Source: Acidimicrobiia bacterium (lineage in GTDB: Bacteria; Actinomycetota; Acidimicrobiia; Spongiisociales; UBA11373). From it: a DNA stretch of 60,239 bases. The notes under the pieces are model-generated. The model was not told the origin of the DNA. It ran no database searches and saw only the letters and a program-made list of their open reading frames with translations. This document shows, piece after piece, positions 1 to 7,249 of this stretch; position 1 is the first letter of the stretch; the number at the start of each line of letters is the position of its first letter. The position numbers were made by a program, and so were the translations under genes. Location: contig JAJCYA010000056.1 in NCBI GenBank assembly GCA_029263095.1, positions 1-60,239 of the forward strand, in the 5' to 3' direction.

Positions 1-78
1 CCCCAGACGGACCAATCGTCAATCGGCACGCAGTCTGAGGGTGCTGTCGAGCGACGGCACCTGGCAGGTCCGCGCCCC

Positions 79-84
79 TAGCAT
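79..84 (+). promoter_or_regulatory. -10 hexamer of azlC (leaderless)
   Basis: TAGCAT lies six bases before the ATG of the AzlC gene. It fits the TANNNT actinobacterial -10 pattern, and the spacing puts the transcript start at or next to the A of ATG. No clear -35 box is seen. Confidence 0.5.
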
Positions 85-90
85 CGCCTG

Positions 91-762
91 ATGTTTCGGA
101 AGCCCTCATTCCGTCGAGGCCTGCGCGACGGGAGCGTCATCTTTGTGGCCGTTGGTGCATTTGGGGTGGCGTTTGGGATGCTGGCGATCGACGCCGGGCT
201 CACATGGTGGGTGGCGGTCCTGGCCTCGGTGTTGGTGGTGTCGGGTGCGGCCCAGTTCGCCTGGCTGGGTCTGGTCGGCGCCGGCGCGGTTCCGGTGCTG
301 ATCACGACAACCGGCCTTGCCCTGAGGCACGTCCCGATGTCGGCCCGAATGGCATCACTGGTGGGCCGGGAGTCGTTGCGCACCAGACTGGCGTTGGCCT
401 GGGTGCTGACCGACGAGACGTTCGGTCTGACATTGTCGGCAGCGCGACGCGGCGAGGAGGACTTGGTCGCCTACAAGGCCGCCGTCGACATTCAGCTCTA
501 CTCGGGGTGGATGGCCGGTACCGCGATCGGAGTGGCCGTCGGTTCCCGGTTTGATCCGACGGCGTGGGGCGCCGAGGCGTTCTTCGGGATTCTCTTTGTA
601 GGTCTGGCTGCCCCGTTGGTACGAAACCGATGGGACGTCGCCGTGGGAGCCATAGCCGTAGCCGCAACCTTTGGCGCCGCCGCACTACTGCCTGATGCCT
701 GGCGAATCGCCGCCGCGGCGGCGGTCGCGGCGGGTGTGGGGACGGTGATGCCAAATGAGTGA
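91..762 (+). CDS. azlC: AzlC family amino-acid exporter, large subunit
   Basis: This 223-residue polytopic protein has the length and hydrophobic pattern of the AzlC family. That family pairs with AzlD to export branched-chain amino acids and analogues across the cytoplasmic membrane. Family features seen are the N-terminal GLRDGS segment, the SGAAQFA motif near residue 50, and RHVPMSARMA near residue 90. The 3' end overlaps azlD by 8 bp, so the two are translationally coupled. The start is fixed by a -10 hexamer six bases upstream, giving a leaderless message. The exact substrate cannot be told from sequence. Confidence 0.9.
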   Translation: MFRKPSFRRGLRDGSVIFVAVGAFGVAFGMLAIDAGLTWWVAVLASVLVVSGAAQFAWLGLVGAGAVPVLITTTGLALRHVPMSARMASLVGRESLRTRLALAWVLTDETFGLTLSAARRGEEDLVAYKAAVDIQLYSGWMAGTAIGVAVGSRFDPTAWGAEAFFGILFVGLAAPLVRNRWDVAVGAIAVAATFGAAALLPDAWRIAAAAAVAAGVGTVMPNE

Positions 763-1063
763 CGCTCTGCTTGTCGTCGCGATGGGGGTGATCACCTACG
801 GCAGCCGCGTCGCTCTACTCGCCAGATCGGGCCGAACGTTCGAAGGGAAGATGGATGCCTTCCTCGAACGATTCCCTCTCGCCCTGTTCATCGCGCTGGC
901 GGCGGCAACGCTCTTGATCCCCGACTCCAATGTGGAACCTGCGCTCGGATACGCAGCCTTCGCTGGAGCGGTGGCCGGAGGCGTCCTGATTCGCCGGTCC
1001 TTGCCCGCGATACTGATCATCGGAGGGTCGGCCTACTGGATTGTCCGTCTGATCGTCGGCTGA
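755..1063 (+). CDS. azlD: AzlD family transporter subunit
   Basis: A 102-residue protein with three to four hydrophobic segments and the family's early TYGSR motif (residues 14-18). AzlD is the small partner that completes the AzlCD branched-chain amino-acid exporter. The ATG lies inside the last codons of azlC, so production is coupled. No terminator is obvious before the next gene, which has its own promoter about 70 bases on. Confidence 0.88.
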   Translation: MSDALLVVAMGVITYGSRVALLARSGRTFEGKMDAFLERFPLALFIALAAATLLIPDSNVEPALGYAAFAGAVAGGVLIRRSLPAILIIGGSAYWIVRLIVG

Positions 1064-1128
1064 CGACGCTGCCGCAGCGGCCAGGATCGCTCGCCCGGGC
1101 GGGCCTCGCCGGTTCGAAAGATCTCCGG

Positions 1129-1166
1129 TTGACGTAAGTTACGTTTTGAGATACCGTAAGTTACGT
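1129..1166 (+). promoter_or_regulatory. padR promoter with two palindromic operators
   Basis: A -35 TTGACG (1129-1134), 17-base spacer and -10 TACCGT (1152-1157) lead to a start about 10 bases before the ATG. Two copies of CGTAAGTTACG sit at 1133-1143 and 1155-1165, exactly 22 bp apart, about two helical turns. Each is ACGTAA/TTACGT-type dyad symmetry around one central base. One copy abuts the -35 and the other covers the -10 and start region, as expected for autorepression by the PadR protein encoded just downstream. Confidence 0.8.
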
Positions 1167-1167
1167 T

Positions 1168-1635
1168 ATGGGACGAATTTTTCGACGAGGCGAGCTCAAG
1201 CAGGCGATCCTCGTGGTCCTCGAGTCGATCGACACAGCCCACGGCTACGCAATCATGAGTGAACTCAAGAACCGAGTGGGGGGCGGTTGGAAGCCGAGTC
1301 CCGGTGCGATCTACCCGGCGCTCCTGGCCCTCGTCGAGCAGGGCTACGTCAAGACCGCCGAGCAGGGCGGAACGAGGCTGTACTCGTTGACGCCGGACGG
1401 TCATGTCGAGGCTCGGGCATTCGCGGTGGCAGCGCGCTGGGCTTCTCTGAACGCGCGAGCAGAGAGTGGTGAGGACCGCATCACCGTCGGCTCGTTGCTC
1501 GACTCCTTTTCAGCAGAAAGCGGTTTGCGGCGACGCCTCACCGGAATCGATCAACGACGAGAGATCGAATCGATTCTGCGGCGTGCAAGCGACGAGATCG
1601 AAAACACATTGAACAGAGGAGACAAAGATGGATGA
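1168..1635 (+). CDS. PadR family transcriptional regulator
   Basis: A 155-residue regulator with a PadR winged helix over residues 8-90. Seen features are LKQAILVVLES, HGYAIMSELK, GAIYPALLALVEQGYV and the beta-wing TRLYSLTPDG. The C-terminus is helical and would dimerise. The two 22-bp-spaced palindromes over its promoter make autoregulation likely. It is followed, with 8 bp overlap, by two small membrane-protein genes, so it probably represses this three-gene operon. The ligand is unknown. A GAGGAG Shine-Dalgarno for the next gene lies inside its 3' end. Confidence 0.9.
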   Translation: MGRIFRRGELKQAILVVLESIDTAHGYAIMSELKNRVGGGWKPSPGAIYPALLALVEQGYVKTAEQGGTRLYSLTPDGHVEARAFAVAARWASLNARAESGEDRITVGSLLDSFSAESGLRRRLTGIDQRREIESILRRASDEIENTLNRGDKDG

Positions 1636-1903
1636 GTTCGGCGAACTGGCTCTGCGGGAGCGGGAGGCCAGACGGATCGCCCGACGACAATGGTTCTGGC
1701 TGCATCTTGCAGTGTTCGCGACGCTTCAGGTATTCCTGTACGTGGTGTGGGCGCTGGGCTCTGCGTCGTATCCGTGGTTCATCTTCCCGCTGTTTGGCTG
1801 GGGAATCCCGATCGCAGCTCACGCGGTCTATGCCTTCGTGGTCCAAGACGCAGAGGAGATCATGGTGCAGCGCGCGATGAGAGAGGGAGGCGAGCAGGAA
1901 TGA
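1628..1903 (+). CDS. 2TM domain-containing small membrane protein
   Basis: A 91-residue protein with a charged N-terminus (residues 1-21), two transmembrane helices (about 23-43 and 49-70) and a charged tail. This is the layout of the 2TM domain family (PF13239-like), whose function is not known. The family often accompanies PadR or HTH regulators and sensor-type membrane proteins. A GAGGAG ribosome site lies six bases before the ATG. It overlaps the upstream padR by 8 bp and the downstream gene by an ATGA. Confidence 0.75.
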   Translation: MDEFGELALREREARRIARRQWFWLHLAVFATLQVFLYVVWALGSASYPWFIFPLFGWGIPIAAHAVYAFVVQDAEEIMVQRAMREGGEQE

Positions 1904-2712
1904 GGTGGCTGCTCGGGCCGTACACCGAGGCACGGACCTACCGAGTTGCCGCCTATCTCCTGGTCGGATTGGCGTTCGGAGTCTTCGAGTTCACGGTGTT
2001 GGTGACCGGCTTCTCCCTCGGAGTAGGACTCCTCGTCACGATCATTGGCCTACCGGTTCTCGTCGCCACGTTCCTCGTGGCGCGTTCTCTGGCGACCATG
2101 GAACGTCGCCTGGCGCGATCCTGGCTCGATGCCCCGTTGCCGCGACGGCGCCTCGCACAGCATGAGCCGAATGGCTTCTTTTGGGCGCGCCTCCGGAGTC
2201 TGACGACCACCCCGCGGACATGGTCGGAAGTTGCCTTCCTAATGCTCCGACTGCCGATGGCGGTGCTCGACTTCACCTTCATCACCGCGCTCATCAGTGC
2301 CATCCTGGGGGGGTTTGCGCAACCATTCTTGGTCGCCGCAGGAGTCGACACCCGCATCGGCACTTGGAGTATCGACACCATCGCCGAGTCTCTGATCTTC
2401 CTACCTTTCAGCCTTGTCCTCCTCGTCGTTGGAGCCCGCCTCATCTTGGGATGGGGCGAACTGTCGCGCCGGATGGCGGCCCATTTCCTCGGCAGACTCG
2501 ACGCCACCGAGCTCAAGCATGAGATCCTCGACATCTTGGCTCGCACCGAAGGAGCCGATGCCTTCCGCATCCTCGACGAGCTCGGGCTGCGCCTCGGCCA
2601 TGGATCCTTCCTCACTCCAACCCGAGTGGAAGCGACGCTTATAGCGCTCCAGTCATCGGGGCACGTGACAGTCAGCCGTGATGGGTCCCGACCGGTGTTT
2701 GCGGCAGCCTGA
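1900..2712 (+). CDS. Sensor-domain-like membrane protein with PadR-like C-terminal helix-turn-helix
   Basis: A 270-residue protein starting at the ATG in the ATGA overlap with the preceding gene. The N-terminal 190 residues carry four hydrophobic segments (about 16-35, 38-58, 110-135, 155-180) in the pattern of the putative-sensor membrane domain (PF13796-like). The last ~65 residues (from ELKHEILDIL to the end) read as a winged-helix domain resembling PadR: a helix, GADAFRILDELG, then TRVEATLIALQSSGHV and a short wing. Membrane sensing and a regulator-like domain thus sit on one chain. Function is not known, and the domain call for the tail is inferred. Confidence 0.7.
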   Translation: MRWLLGPYTEARTYRVAAYLLVGLAFGVFEFTVLVTGFSLGVGLLVTIIGLPVLVATFLVARSLATMERRLARSWLDAPLPRRRLAQHEPNGFFWARLRSLTTTPRTWSEVAFLMLRLPMAVLDFTFITALISAILGGFAQPFLVAAGVDTRIGTWSIDTIAESLIFLPFSLVLLVVGARLILGWGELSRRMAAHFLGRLDATELKHEILDILARTEGADAFRILDELGLRLGHGSFLTPTRVEATLIALQSSGHVTVSRDGSRPVFAAA

Positions 2713-2718
2713 TCACCC

Positions 2719-2859
2719 ATGGAACTCGTCGCAGCCGAACTCGCATCCAGGCTCGTAAGCCTGTTGCTGCGGCCGTCGAGCCTGGCCGTCTACGTTGTGG
2801 TGTCGCTCGCCGTTGCCACGGGAGTGGGAGCCCGGGTCTCCCTCCTACTGAGCAGGTGA
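2719..2859 (+). CDS. Possible 46-residue single-pass membrane peptide
   Basis: A short frame starts six bases after the stop of the preceding operon gene and ends in TGA. It encodes about 46 residues with one hydrophobic helix (roughly 21-43, LAVYVVVSLAVATGV) and an amphipathic N-terminus. Position and composition fit a small operon member, but there is no strong ribosome site and no recognised family, so it may be chance. Confidence 0.35.
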   Translation: MELVAAELASRLVSLLLRPSSLAVYVVVSLAVATGVGARVSLLLSR

Positions 2860-3115
2860 GACGATCCCAGAGCCGGCACACCGCGCCGAAGTTCTTGAAT
2901 ACTCTGGCGCTAGAGCGGCGATGGTGGCTGGGAACGAGAGTCCCCTGCTACATTCTGTAAGGGCGTACGTGCGACCAAAGGGATCACATGCGCACACGTC
3001 TTCCGGGTATCCGACCGACTCGAGGTAGAACCTCCGAGTTTCTGGGGCTCGGGCCAACCTGCTCGGGCCACCGGCAGTTGCGTTCGGCCACCCCACCAGC
3101 ACCTGGAGGTTCTGC
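2860..3115. other. Intergenic stretch, mostly unassigned
   Basis: This 256-bp stretch separates the PadR operon from the orphan histidine kinase. The only recognisable element is the kinase ribosome site GGAGG at 3105-3109. No convincing gene, repeat or terminator was seen. Confidence 0.4.
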
Positions 3116-3865
3116 GTGAACGTCGACTCACCTGAACAGACCCACGAAGACGAGGACGTTTCGCAGGTGGCGGACCTCGAGGCAAAGCACGTTCGGTTCC
3201 TGTCGTCGGTCTCTCACAATCTGCGGACACCGCTGACGGCAGTGCTCGGATTTGCCGAGGTGCTCCAGGCGGACACGGGAGCAATGCGCGAAACGGATCG
3301 GGCTGATTTGGTCGCCACAATCGCCGGTCAGGCTGCCGCCATGTCGGACGTCCTGGAGGATCTCCTCGTCGGAGCGCAAGCCGAGATGGGAATTCTCAGT
3401 GTCGCAAGCGTTCCGGTCAACCTCGGAGCCCAGCTGGCACAGGTGGTCGAACACACCCGCACCGATACGCGTGCCGCCCTCCGGGTCGAGGGGACGGCCA
3501 CCGCTCTCGGCGACCCGGGTCGTGTTCGACAGATCATTCGCAATGTGCTGCGCACCGCTGAACTACACGGCGGGCCAAACATCCTGGTTCGGCTCTCAGA
3601 CCACGACCATCCGGCCTTCTTGACGGTGATCAGCGACGGGCCCGGGATATCCATCGAGGACCAACGACGCATCTTCGAACCGTTTGATACGGCCCGACGC
3701 GATGATGAGGAGCACGAGGCGTTCGGGTTGGGACTTTCCGTCGCGCGGCAACTAGCTCGACTCATGAGCGGAGACCTCACCTATCGACACGCGAGCGGAC
3801 ACAGCACGTTCGCGCTGTCGTTGCCGGCACATCGGGCGGGCGGCAACGGAGAACACGCCGGATGA
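3116..3865 (+). CDS. Soluble orphan sensor histidine kinase
   Basis: A 249-residue kinase core without transmembrane or PAS segments. It has an H-box SHNLRTPLTAVLG (phospho-acceptor His about residue 34), a dimerisation helix, and an ATPase domain with G1 DGPGI, an F-box EPFDT and G2 GLGLSVA. The N-box IIRNVLRTAEL departs from the usual NLxxNAxK form, which may weaken ATP binding. The GTG start has a GGAGG site six bases upstream. No response-regulator gene is adjacent. It is clearly related to the membrane kinase at 33381-34823, sharing TPLTAVLGF, VRQI(I/L)RN and LARLM(S/G)GDLT. Confidence 0.85.
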   Translation: MNVDSPEQTHEDEDVSQVADLEAKHVRFLSSVSHNLRTPLTAVLGFAEVLQADTGAMRETDRADLVATIAGQAAAMSDVLEDLLVGAQAEMGILSVASVPVNLGAQLAQVVEHTRTDTRAALRVEGTATALGDPGRVRQIIRNVLRTAELHGGPNILVRLSDHDHPAFLTVISDGPGISIEDQRRIFEPFDTARRDDEEHEAFGLGLSVARQLARLMSGDLTYRHASGHSTFALSLPAHRAGGNGEHAG

Positions 3866-4029
3866 CGCGGCGCCTCCTTTGGGAGCCCACGGGAAGGGAC
3901 CGCATGTCGCCTCTTGTCCCCACCTCGGCTTGCGGTGTCCCAGCCGCTGGCTGAAGATCGAGGGTTCCTGTGTTCCAACCCAGGGTCCTACCCAAAAGGG
4001 GTTTGCCGACGCCGATGGCCCAGCCCTGG

Positions 4030-5355
4030 TCACGCCCTCAGATCGGCGTCGCCCCACTCCCTGACTCGATCGTCAACTCCCTGGAGCACGATTCGGGCGC
4101 TCAGAATGAACAAGAGCAGCGCCCCCAGGGCAAACTCCCTCGGTAGGCCGATGACGGTGACGATCACCCCCCACAGCAACGGCCCGAGAATCGTGGCGAA
4201 TCGACCCACGGTGGCGTACAAGCCATAGAACTCACCGAGATGACGCGGCGGTGAGATCCGTTGCATGTAGACCCTATCGGCAGCCCATGTTGCCCCGAGC
4301 GCCACCCCGCCGAGCACACCCAGCAGCCACATGAGTGAACTCATGCCCGCGGCCCCAGCGACTATGCCCAACGAGATTGCGACCATCCAGGTCCACAGCA
4401 CCCGGTGCAACAACCAGCGCGGTCCGCGTCTGTCCACCAACCGGCCACCCCCGAACCCGCCGGCAATCGCACCAACGATGGCGACAGCAAGCAACGCCTG
4501 GACCTGACTGTCGGAGAAACCGAGTTCCTCGATGACGTAGATGGTGAGGAAGCCGCCAATGAGTGTGTTTACGGCATCGGTATAGAGAAATCGACCCACG
4601 AGAAAGCGGGCGACTCCGTCGTACGTCCTGGCCTTGCGCCAAGCGTGGATGAGTCTGCGGACGCTGGCGCGCAGTGAAGGTGCCGGTCCGGTCTCAGACG
4701 GCCGAGGGCGCTCCTTTACGAAGAGGAACGTCGGAACCGAGAAGATCAGAAACAGCACGGCGATCGCCTTGAACACGGCCGCCTCACCATGGTCGTCGAG
4801 TAGCAGCACGCCCAGCAGCACCGCGACGAACGAACCGAGATAACCGACTCCTATCCCAATCCCGGACACCCTCCCGACCGTCACCGGCGTCGAGACATCG
4901 GGCAAGAGCGCGTCGTACACCACCGAGCCCAGGTTGAAACCGACCAGGGCTATGACAAAGAGACCGAGCGACCCGGTCACCCCGACGCTGGCGATGAAGA
5001 ACGTAGGGATGACCGCCAAAAGCGTCATCGGCAGCAGGTACGGGATTCGCTTGCCGCGATGGTCACTACGCGCTCCGATCCAGGGGCCGAGCACAATCAC
5101 GATGACCATTGCGATGTCGAGAGTGATCGCGAGCGCCAGATCGGCGGGTTCATCAAAGCGCAGCAGCCAGGAGGGCAGCCCGGCAGAGTTGTCGGTTAGC
5201 CATTCGGCAAAGTAGAGCGAACCGACTCCCAGAGCAAAGATCGTGTTGGCGAGGTCGTATGTCGCCCAGGATGCGACCGACAACCGGGTCGGGCGCCACT
5301 CACCGGCCATGTCACTGCTCTGGTCACTGCTCTGGCCACTGATCTGAGAACTCAC
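4030..5355 (-). CDS. MFS transporter, UMF1/Atg22-like family
   Basis: A 441-residue protein with about twelve transmembrane helices and the family's opening motif SWATYDLANTIFA, followed by SDHRGKR in the first cytoplasmic loop. The Atg22-like UMF1 family is thought to move amino acids or related small molecules, but the substrate here is unknown. The GTG start is supported by a TAGCGT -10 (5362-5367) six bases upstream, giving a leaderless mRNA. The N-terminal tail holds a short internal repeat (QSSDQSSD). Confidence 0.85.
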   Translation of the reverse strand: MSSQISGQSSDQSSDMAGEWRPTRLSVASWATYDLANTIFALGVGSLYFAEWLTDNSAGLPSWLLRFDEPADLALAITLDIAMVIVIVLGPWIGARSDHRGKRIPYLLPMTLLAVIPTFFIASVGVTGSLGLFVIALVGFNLGSVVYDALLPDVSTPVTVGRVSGIGIGVGYLGSFVAVLLGVLLLDDHGEAAVFKAIAVLFLIFSVPTFLFVKERPRPSETGPAPSLRASVRRLIHAWRKARTYDGVARFLVGRFLYTDAVNTLIGGFLTIYVIEELGFSDSQVQALLAVAIVGAIAGGFGGGRLVDRRGPRWLLHRVLWTWMVAISLGIVAGAAGMSSLMWLLGVLGGVALGATWAADRVYMQRISPPRHLGEFYGLYATVGRFATILGPLLWGVIVTVIGLPREFALGALLLFILSARIVLQGVDDRVREWGDADLRA

Positions 5356-5361
5356 CGGGCG

Positions 5362-5367
5362 ACGCTA
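5362..5367 (-). promoter_or_regulatory. -10 hexamer of the UMF1 transporter
   Basis: On the minus strand this reads TAGCGT, followed by six bases and the GTG start. It fits the leaderless pattern common in this window. Confidence 0.45.
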
Positions 5368-5390
5368 CCAGCGACGCCCGGTGAGGATCC

Positions 5391-5549
5391 TCAGGCAGCT
5401 GCGTCGAGTAGCGGCCCGCAGATCTCGCAGCTGGCCTGACAGCGGTCGACAATCTCCACTTCCAGATCGGCCAGAAGGGCGATGGCCTCAGCAACGGCAA
5501 CCGTCGCCGTTTCGGCTCGGTGAAGAGATTGCAGCACGATCGTGTTCAT
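5391..5549 (-). CDS. Small cysteine-containing protein, unrecognised
   Basis: This frame encodes 52 residues, beginning MNTIVLQSLH and ending with a CQASCEIC motif (Cys spaced 3 and 2 apart). The body is an alanine- and leucine-rich amphipathic helix. A TACGGT -10 (5557-5562) lies seven bases before the ATG, matching the leaderless promoters of neighbours and favouring a real gene. The terminal cysteines could bind metal, which is inference. No family was recognised. Confidence 0.5.
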   Translation of the reverse strand: MNTIVLQSLHRAETATVAVAEAIALLADLEVEIVDRCQASCEICGPLLDAAA

Positions 5550-5588
5550 GTCCCGGACCGTAGGCGGTGGGTATGACAAGAAGAGGGG

Positions 5589-6212
5589 CTAGCGACCGAG
5601 CAGCGCTATCACTTCGGCGTCAGACGTCTGGGGGAAGCTGTCGTACGACTCCCCTACCGCTCGGAATCGATCCGGTTGCATCGGGCAAACGATCTCGTCT
5701 GACTCATACGCCAGGAGATCGATCGTGGCCGGAGGACCCACCGGGACGGCGCACACCAGTCGACGCGGTTCGAGGCGGCGTACGTAACCGAGCACTGCCC
5801 GCAGAGTGGCCCCGGTAGCCACCCCATCATCGGCGACGACCACCACACGGTCGGCCACCTGAGGAGCCTCAGAACCGAATACTTCCTGGCGTCGGTGCAA
5901 CTCTCCGAGGGAGCGGGTGACTTCACCCTCGACCTCTGTCGGATCGAGGCGCATCCGTCCAATCATCGGCTCATCCAGCAACGCCACACCGTCGGGCGCC
6001 ACAGCACCGATCGCCAGCTCCCCACTCCACGGAGCTCCGACCTTGGCTGCGAGCACGAATCCGACTTCTCCATCGAGCACGGCGGCCACTTCGGCGGCGA
6101 TCACGACACCACCACGAGGGACCCCGAGAACAAGCGGACTCAACCCACGTAGATGGGCCAGGTGGGCTCCCAGGGAGCGCCCGGCGTCGATACGATCCCG
6201 ATACCGGCTCAC
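5589..6212 (-). CDS. Phosphoribosyltransferase family protein
   Basis: A 207-residue protein with the type I phosphoribosyltransferase fold. It has an early LVLGVPRGGVVIAAEVA strand-loop, the PRPP-binding motif VVVVADDGVATGATLRA near residue 130, and a C-terminal VGPPATIDLL segment. This subfamily is often annotated as predicted phosphoribosyltransferase, with unknown substrate. The GTG start at 6212 is chosen because TATTCT (6219-6224) lies six bases upstream. A longer reading from 6254 would place that -10 inside the gene. It is divergent from the lipid-kinase-like gene. Confidence 0.85.
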   Translation of the reverse strand: MSRYRDRIDAGRSLGAHLAHLRGLSPLVLGVPRGGVVIAAEVAAVLDGEVGFVLAAKVGAPWSGELAIGAVAPDGVALLDEPMIGRMRLDPTEVEGEVTRSLGELHRRQEVFGSEAPQVADRVVVVADDGVATGATLRAVLGYVRRLEPRRLVCAVPVGPPATIDLLAYESDEIVCPMQPDRFRAVGESYDSFPQTSDAEVIALLGR

Positions 6213-6218
6213 GAAGCC

Positions 6219-6224
6219 AGAATA
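6219..6224 (-). promoter_or_regulatory. -10 hexamer of the phosphoribosyltransferase gene
   Basis: The minus strand reads TATTCT followed by six bases and GTG. This favours the shorter 207-residue start. Confidence 0.5.
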
Positions 6225-6321
6225 CCGAAGCCGGACACCCTTTCGGGCGGTCACAACGGCTGCGCAGGCCGCCCTCTCGCCTCAAGCAATAGCTGAGGGC
6301 GAGTCATACATCTTCCACCGG

Positions 6322-6327
6322 TACGCT
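6322..6327 (+). promoter_or_regulatory. -10 hexamer of the diacylglycerol-kinase-like gene
   Basis: TACGCT lies six bases before the ATG at 6334, a leaderless arrangement. It helps exclude the long upstream extension of that reading frame. Confidence 0.5.
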
Positions 6328-6333
6328 CGTTGG

Positions 6334-7242
6334 ATGCGCCGCCTCCTGTTGGTCGCCAACCCTGCTGCATCTGGGTTCACCGCTTCGCTGCACCGCGATG
6401 TCACGGAGATTCTCGAACGAAACTTCCACGTGACGGCGATCTGGCCCAACGGCCCGGCCCAGGCGCGAACCGAAGCGACCGCGGCGGCAGCCGACGGCTT
6501 CGAGGTCGTAGCGGCGATGGGAGGTGACGGCGTGGTCCATCAGGTCGCCAACGCCATCATCGGCACCAGTGCGGCACTCGGAATCATCCCCGCCGGTACC
6601 TCAAACGTCTTGCGCCGCATCGCAGGCGTCCCGCGCAAACCGCGCGATGCTGCCGAAACCCTTGCCGACACCACCAGTACTCGGGTTCTGCCTACGCTCG
6701 CAATCGAGGAAGGCACCGGCGACTCGGCTCGCGACCACGTCGCGACCTTTGCCGCCGGAGTCGGGTTCGACGCCGAAGCGATACAGGAGTCGGAGCGACG
6801 ACCCCTGAACAAGATCGGATTGGGTGTACTCCACTACGCCCGCAGCACGACCAAGGTGGCGAGGGCCTTCCGAGACCGCCTTCCGACCCTTCGTGTGAGC
6901 GACGGTGCCCGAACCGCGGACGCTGTTGCCGTACAACTCCAGGTCCATGACCACCTCACCTACCTGGGCCGGGTGCCTTTGAGCCTCGGATCGGGTCCGA
7001 AACCGATCGCCGCCGTGATATCCCGGGTAACCACACCGCGATTGCTCAACCTCGTGGCTCGCTCTGCGGTAAAGGTGAACCTGGCGCGACTACCTGGAGT
7101 CGAGATCTGGGAGGGATTCGAGCGACTGGAGATCACATCAGAACCGCCATCTTGGATTGAAGCCGACGGCGAACTCCTCGGTCGGGGATCCGTGTTCGCC
7201 GCGATGCCCGAACCGCGTCACCTTCTCATCGCGGATTCCTGA
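6334..7242 (+). CDS. Diacylglycerol kinase-like lipid kinase (NAD-kinase fold)
   Basis: A 302-residue protein of the DAGK catalytic-domain family. It opens MRRLLLVANPAASG (nucleotide-binding strand-loop), then AAMGGDGVVHQVANAI (the GGDG motif, about residue 68) and GIIPAGTSNVLRR (PxGTxN). Members phosphorylate diacylglycerol or related lipids at the membrane, but the true lipid is unknown. The frame stays open far upstream over the divergent gene, but conserved sequence and a -10 hexamer place the start at the ATG used here. Confidence 0.88.
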   Translation: MRRLLLVANPAASGFTASLHRDVTEILERNFHVTAIWPNGPAQARTEATAAAADGFEVVAAMGGDGVVHQVANAIIGTSAALGIIPAGTSNVLRRIAGVPRKPRDAAETLADTTSTRVLPTLAIEEGTGDSARDHVATFAAGVGFDAEAIQESERRPLNKIGLGVLHYARSTTKVARAFRDRLPTLRVSDGARTADAVAVQLQVHDHLTYLGRVPLSLGSGPKPIAAVISRVTTPRLLNLVARSAVKVNLARLPGVEIWEGFERLEITSEPPSWIEADGELLGRGSVFAAMPEPRHLLIADS

Positions 7243-7249
7243 GTAAGCC

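Noticed and set aside
1953-2720. Long minus-strand open frame across the sensor/PadR-like gene
   Set aside because: Arginine/serine-rich sequence without motifs, lying wholly opposite a well-supported gene.
3866-4029. Terminator between the converging histidine kinase and UMF1 genes
   Set aside because: Only short imperfect stems without T-tracts were found, not enough to support a call.
5290-5340. Direct repeat in the UMF1 N-terminus as a regulatory element
   Set aside because: The short CTGGTCACTG-type repeat lies in coding sequence and simply encodes the QSSDQSSD tail.
5917-6333. Upstream extension of the lipid-kinase-like frame
   Set aside because: It overlaps the divergent phosphoribosyltransferase, is low-complexity Ser/Thr/Arg, and conserved sequence with a -10 begins at 6334.
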